Positions 59,040-64,000 of a stretch of DNA of 64,000 nt are shown one piece after another. A program made the position numbers and the translations under genes. The stretch lies in NCBI GenBank assembly GCA_933207985.1, contig OW240916.1, positions 131,949,464-132,013,463 of the forward strand. Reading direction: 5' to 3'. Within the stretch, counting starts at the first letter, position 1. Each line of letters starts with the position of its first letter. This DNA is from Pelobates cultripes. Lineage: Eukaryota > Chordata > Amphibia > Anura > Pelobatidae. The notes under the pieces were generated by a model that ran no database searches, was not told where the DNA came from, and worked only from the letters and a program-made list of their open reading frames with translations.

Positions 59040-60080
59040 AGTTCATATCTCCCTATCACTTGTCTCTGTCTCAATCATAGCCCACTTGTGCCTGTCTCTG
59101 CTTCTTTATCATCTGTCACTTGTCTCTCTCTCTTTCTCAACCCTCCCTTGTGTCTTTCTTTCTTAATCAGCCCCCACTTCTATCTCTATCAGACCCCACT
59201 CATTTCTCTCTTTTTATTAATTCACACTTGTGTCTCTATCAACCCCCACTCGTCTCTTTCTCTATTTGTATTAGCCCCCAGTTGTATATTTCTGTTAGCC
59301 CCAACTTGTCTCTATTTCAGCTTCAACTTGTATATCACGTTGTCTCTTTAATAGACCCCTTGTGCCTGTCTCATTATCAGACTCCACCTGTGCCTCTCTC
59401 TTTTTCGTTATCAGATCCCACTTGTCTGCCTCTCTCAATTTATCAGCCCCACTTGTGCCTCTCTTTATCAGACCACACCTGTGTCTCACTGTCTCTTTTT
59501 ACCTAACTCAGCTTCTCTTTATCAGATTTAACTTGTTTCTCTATTTCTCTCAGCCCCAGCTTGTCTCACTCCATTAGCCCTAACCTGTCTCTATCTCAGC
59601 CCCCACTAGTGTATCTCGCTGTCTCTTTATCATTCCCCACTTATACCTCTATCAGTCCCACCTGTTTTGTACCTAAGCCCTCACTTGTGTTCCTCTCTGT
59701 CTCCTTGTCAGACCCCACTTGTGTGTCTCTCTGTTTCTTTATCAGCTTCTACTCGTCTCTCTCTCAATTTCTCAGCCTTCACTTGTCTTTCTCTGTGTCT
59801 CTCTCTTTTTATGAGACCCCACTTGTATCTCACTCTCTGTCTCTTTACCAGCCTCTCTGTCTCTATCAGCACAAATTTATCTCTACGCCAGCGCCCTCTT
59901 GTGTTTCACTCTGTCTATTTATCAGCCCCTCTTTGTCTCTCTGTCTATTTATCAGCCATCATTTGTGCTTGTTCATTAGCCCCACTTGCCAAGCTCTCTT
60001 TACCAGTCGACTTGTGTTTCTCCCTTTATTAGTCTCTATTTGTGTCTGCCCTCAGTCTTTCTCCCTTTACCCAATCTCCT
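59040..60080. repeat. Pyrimidine-rich minisatellite (CCCCACTTGTGTCTCTCT units)
   Basis: About 1 kb of 30-40-bp units with the core CAGCCCCCACTTGTGTCTC and a TCTCTTTATCAG spacer, roughly 28 copies. Ser/Leu/Pro-rich open frames in three phases are artefacts of the array. I found no transposon ends around it. Confidence 0.85.
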
Positions 60081-61339
60081 TTTCATGTCCTCCTCTCTAA
60101 CTTGTTAGTCCAGACAGGATGGTGCTGCTATCTTCCCTCCTCTTCCTGTCCTCATAGCAGACTCTTTATTATTTCCTGTTTGGGGTTGTCATATAAGACC
60201 CACACACAACACAGAAATCATTTGCATACCTTCTGGGCTCCTCAGTTGCACAATTATTAGCTCTGAAAAACTATTGGACCATAAAAATATCTTCCAACTG
60301 GACCATGTAGCATTAAAGTACATCCGAGGCCACAATAGAGAGGGTTTATAAAAAGGGAGAAATTCAGTGAAACATTATGTAACATAAATATATATTGACG
60401 GGATGGAATTTATGGTGAAGAGGAGCATTTATATAGAAGTGAAAACAAAAGGGAAACAACTGTTTTATCACAGAAATAAAAATTATTATAGACCTAATGA
60501 ACTCTTAACTTTTTACAGTAATTATTCTTGAGCAAATTCCTGAATTTAATGCTCACTTTTGTATCATATGTTCTAAAAAAAAATTAAAAGGGGACTCTAA
60601 GCCTCCAAAAGACACAATAAAAAAAAAAAAAATGTAATGATTATACTGCCAATAGTTTGTAGACACCACTGGCATAACAATAGCGGTCGCAGGGGTCGCA
60701 GTTGTGACCGGGCCCATCACTCCAGGGAGCCCGGCTGCCCTGTCGCTCCCTGCGATGCAGCTCCTGTCTGTCTATGCCCCTCAGTGTATCCAGCAACCAG
60801 GGATTTGTACTGCAGCCCTGGCTGCATGCTGTGATCACTGACCCTGTAGTGGCCCCTGTGTGCACCGCCCCCTGCGCAGCTCCTCCTTTGCTCTTCGTAC
60901 AGAGTATTGTCTGTGAAGAGCAGCTCCAGCATGATCCTCTGGCCTCACTGCTCTAGAGCGGCCCACAGGTACAGCTCCAGGGCCCAGGTCATGGTGGGAG
61001 CCCCTCCAGGACTGGATCTCGCGGAGGAGCAGCATCCACAGGCTGTTTGGGGGGTGCTCATCTGCCGGGGGGTGTGCTGCAGATCATCCACAAAGTACAG
61101 GCCACCCAGAGGCTCTGGTCCTCGCTCTCTTCGCGCCACCTCTGGTGCTGCACTGTCAGGTGAGGTGAGGTAAACTTGCTCACCACGTGGTTCCAAACAA
61201 CAATGAAACTCAGCTTGTACTGTTCGGCCTTTTTGAAGGCACTGGGGTGCATGGCCTCTTAGCCCTCCATGCTGTCTATCTGCTAGCACACCATGGGCTG
61301 AGCCTTGTGCCCTCTGCTCGGGGCCCTAGCATCTCACAG

Positions 61340-61801
61340 GTAGTGTATCTGTGCATGTGTGTTTATCTGTGTGTGCCCGTATCTGTCTGTGTCAGTGTGT
61401 GTATTGGTGTGTGTCAGTGTGTGTATCTGTCTGTGTCAGTTTATGTAGCTACATGTGTGTGTTAGTGTGTGCATTTGCATGTGTGTCAGTGTGTATCTGT
61501 GTGTGTCAGTGTATGCAACTGCATGCTTGTCTGTGTATGTATTTTTGTGTGTGCCAGTGTATGTATGTTTGTGTGTATCCGTGTGTGTCAGTGTATGTAT
61601 CTGCTTATGTGTGTCAGTATATGTATCTACCTGTTTGTGTCTGTGTGTGCATTTGCATATGTGTCTGCGTGTGTGGCAGTGTATGTATCTGTGTGGCAGT
61701 GTGTGTGTTTCAGTATATGCATCTGCATGTGTGGCAGTGTTTGTGTGTGGCAGTGTATGTATTGGTACATGTGGATCTATGTACATGAATCTTGCATCTA
61801 T
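61340..61801. repeat. TG-rich minisatellite (GTGTCAGTGTATGTATCTG units)
   Basis: Variable 20-36-bp units with the core GTCAGTGTATGTATCTG. The array continues on the far side of the nested hAT (63541 to about 63690), showing that the insertion landed within it. Confidence 0.88.
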
Positions 61802-61809
61802 GTCAGTAT

Positions 61810-63540
61810 CATGGGCGTCCGCAGGGGGGGGCAAGGGGGGGCACTTGCCCCCCCCTAGATTTTTCAGCTTGTTCTGATATTTTTCGTGTGAGATTTAAAA
61901 TGAACTGCAATACCGGCGCCGGCCAGTAGGTGGCGCTGTGTATGGAGAGAGACAGGGATAGGAAGCTGCATCTTATCCCTGCTTCTCTCTGCTGATTGAA
62001 ACCGCAGGGGAACAACACATGCAGCCAGAGACAGCCTACAGATGAGGTAAGTGGGGGATGGTGGGAGGGTTTGAGATAGCCTATAGATTTGGGGGGGGGC
62101 AGCAGCCTATAGATTTGGGGGGGGGGGCAAAGCCCATGCACACCCGACACACCCTGTGCGCACGCCTATGGAAGTGAGGGATGGGGGAGACAGCCTACAT
62201 GAAGAGTCAGCAAGGAGCAGGAAGGTAAAGTAAGAAAAGGAGAAGGAACAGAAATGAGCAGGAAGGGACATCAAGGAGCAGAAAGGGGCAGCAAGGAGCT
62301 GCCCCTTATGTGCCTTATGTGGGCAGCAAGGAGCACATAAGGTAAAGTAGGAGAAGGAGCACAAAGGAACAGAAATGAACAGGAAGGGTCAGCAAGGAGC
62401 TGGAAGGTAACGCAGTACAAAGGTAAAGTAGAAGGAGCAGAAAGGGTCAGAAATGAGCTGGAAGGGGCAGGAGGAGCACAAAGGTAAAATAGGAGAATGA
62501 GCAGGAAGGGCCTGCAAGGAGCAGGAAGGAGCACAAAGGTAAAGGAGCAGAAAGAATCAGAAGGAGCACAAAGGTAAAGTGGGAGAAAGAGCAGAAAGGG
62601 ACAGCAAGGAGCACAAAGGTAAAGTAGAAAAGGGAGCAGAAAGGGTCTGCAAGGAGCAGAAAGGGATCAGAATGAGAAAGGAGCAGAAGGGCGCAAAATA
62701 AGCAGAAAGTAGCAGAAAGGTAAAAGAGCAGAAGGGGCCAAGGATAGAAAACAGTGTCAGAAGATAAAAAAAGACTGTCAAATGAAGGAGAGGAAAAGGA
62801 GATTGGAGCAGGAAGGACAAATGAAGTGAACCCTCCACTTTATTCTGGACACCACATCATAAGGCTTTGTTACCTGGGCCTGGCAGTGAAAAGCTGGACC
62901 TTCTCATCTCCAAAGGTAAAAAAATATCAGTATTAATGTGTTCACTTTTATTTACTGAGTGTCAGGAAGCACAGAGTGCCGTTGGGTAGAGGTGTTGCTG
63001 ATTGGCTAGAGCGGTCAGCTGGCACTCTAAGCCAATCAGTAGCTCCCCATTCATAAAAAAGTAAAAATATTTTATGAACCGGGAACTAGCGATTGGCTTA
63101 GAGCGTCAACTGACCACTCTAGCCAATCAGCGGCACCCATGCCTGGCGTCAATCTGCACTTCCTGACACTCTGTTTCAGAAGCCAAATACCACTGAGCGA
63201 CCTGGAGCTGGAGGAAGCCTTTGGGGTTAAACCATTTGAGAGCGATTTAACCCCTTAAAGGAAAGCGAGCACCCAGGAGCTTCCTGGCATCATAGCATTT
63301 TCATTTAGGTGAAGTTGTTATGGTGACCAGAAATGTCCTTTAATTTGCTTAAAGGAACACTATAGTGTCAGGAATACAAACATATATTACTGACACCATA
63401 GTTGTAAAAAAGCTATTCACCCTGGCTTTATGTGATAATGGCTATGCCCCTTCCCTTTCATGATACTGTCAAAAAGGTACCAAGCATGGATGTCATTACA
63501 ATTATGCCCCCCCCTGGAAAAATTCCTGCGGACGCCCATG
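61810..63540. mobile_element. 1.73-kb non-autonomous hAT element nested in a minisatellite
   Basis: Perfect 8-bp duplication GTCAGTAT at 61802-61809 and 63541-63548. The inverted termini start CATGGGCGTCCGCAGG on both ends, a long and well-preserved match. Contents: G-runs at the left end, a GGAGCAGAAAGG minisatellite (62205-62730), and a CCAATCA inverted-repeat block with a TTAA-type hairpin (62905-63540). Its right 640 bp also exists as a separate copy at 43440-44083. There is no transposase. Confidence 0.94.
62205..62730. repeat. AGGAGCAGAAAGG purine-rich minisatellite
   Basis: About 525 bp of units of 20-45 bp with the words GGAGCAGGAAGG, CAGCAAGGAGCACAAAGG and GGTAAAGTAGGAGAA. Almost no pyrimidine occurs apart from single C and T at fixed places. 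It belongs to the hAT element at 61810-63540. Confidence 0.88.
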
Positions 63541-64000
63541 GTCAGTATGTATCAGTGTTACTGTGTATGTGTGTCTAACTGTGTGTGCATATCTCTCGTA
63601 ATATATCCATAGGTTTATATGTCTTTATGGCAGTATATGTGTGATTCTGTGTACAGCAATGGGCCCCTGTATGTGTGTGTGTAGTAGTGCATATGTATTT
63701 GTGAATACACATTTGTATGCAATCACCAATATTACACACAAACACACCCCTGCATTCAAACACCAACATTGTACTCAAAAACCGTCCTGCATTCAAATGC
63801 CAACACTACACACAAACACAGCCCTGCCTTCATATGAAAACATTAAGGATAAGCACACCACTGCATTCATACACTAATAGTACATAAATAATCTTTCATT
63901 TAAACACCAACACTGCACACACCCCTGATTTAAAAGCCAAAAGTACACACAAACAGATCCCCTGCATTCAAACACCAGCATTACATACACATAACTAAAC

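Larger units (their letters stand above)
41124..64000 (+). other. GLIS3: 5' part of the next GLIS3 intron (runs off the window)
   Basis: Starts with the strong donor GTAAGT at 41124. No further GLIS3 exon is seen up to 64000; the one encoding the rest of zinc finger 3 should follow. Named repeats are listed separately. Stretches without anything I can name: 41130-41850, 41935-42590, 43065-43435, 44090-44660, 45865-46315, 46365-48910, 48995-49250, 50000-52015, 52520-54320, 55670-55730, 56860-58440 and 60105-60655. These are ordinary AT-rich intron with scattered short inverted repeats. Confidence 0.8.
60667..64000. mobile_element. Left part of a hAT-type element (runs off the window), interrupted by a nested hAT
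   Basis: The left end CACTGGCATAAC at 60667, followed by GCGGTCGCAGGGGTCGCAG and GGGCCC words, resembles a hAT terminus. The preceding octamer GTAGACAC would be the target duplication, but the right end is not in the window. A GC-rich block (60700-61330) is followed by a TG minisatellite (about 61340-61800). That array resumes after the nested element at 63549 and then turns into an ACAC-rich array to the end of the window. Confidence 0.65.

Noticed and set aside
59088..60100. Ser/Leu/Pro-rich open frames up to 179 codons
   Set aside because: Products of the CTCTCTTTATCAGCCCC array. Three frames are open in parallel.
61351..61877. Cys/Val-rich frames up to 145 codons that look like a cysteine-rich protein
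   Set aside because: They are translations of (TGTGTC)n-type minisatellite units; cysteine comes from TGT/TGC and there is no signal peptide or spacing pattern.

Overview
This is one piece of a large, repeat-rich vertebrate genome, most probably an anuran amphibian. It lies inside a single host gene, GLIS3, read on the + strand. Only two stretches are host coding sequence: 23401-23608 and 40013-41123. Both have canonical splice sites and join in frame (phase 2). Together they encode part of the N-terminal regulatory half, zinc fingers 1 and 2, and the first cysteine of zinc finger 3 of the Kruppel-like factor GLIS3. Everything else is intron: the 3' part of the upstream intron (1-23400), one complete intron of 16,404 bp (23609-40012), and the 5' part of the next intron (41124-64000). 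The frog assignment rests on the protein sequence plus repeat types that I associate with frog genomes: TTAA-flanked hairpin MITEs, L2-type tails ending in a (TAA)n run, GAAACGCGT-containing repeats, and frog- and fish-like Tc1 elements. The species cannot be told from the window.

The introns are a dense record of transposition. Four complete hAT-type non-autonomous elements of about 1.1-2.8 kb can be delimited to the base by 8-bp target-site duplications: 4780-5905, 28496-31269, 44673-45855 and 61810-63540. A small 136-bp hAT-like MITE sits at 15926-16061. A fifth large element starts at 60667 and runs off the window; the 61810-63540 element is nested inside it. Each of the large elements carries its own internal minisatellite. 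A second group consists of TTAA-flanked MITEs (T2 type in Xenopus terminology). The best-preserved family is built as a chain of about seven consecutive hairpins and has five copies here (25229, 36333, 38074, 42594, 52018).

The one complete non-host gene is an uninterrupted 338-residue Tc1/mariner transposase with a DD37E triad (26170-27186, minus strand). It sits in a full element (25842-27404) with double (IR/DR) inverted repeats and TA flanks. A second, decayed and internally deleted Tc1-like element is at 54326-55323. LINE remnants include an L2-type 3' end (49256-49998), two L1/Tx1-type ORF2 tails (minus strand near 19.7-20.0 kb, plus strand near 55.7-56.2 kb), and an L2-like 3' tail that ends about 12 bases before the GLIS3 exon at 23401.

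Other structure: promoter-like CCAAT/TATA inverted repeats and CCGAA arrays at 0.4-1.9 kb, a purine-only GA minisatellite at 28.7-30.1 kb, a pyrimidine minisatellite at 59.0-60.1 kb, and (TA)n tracts at 21.2 and 32.3-33.6 kb. I found no RNA gene, CRISPR array or prokaryote-type operon. I see no novel biochemical system. The notable material is the transposable-element architecture inside a developmental transcription-factor gene.
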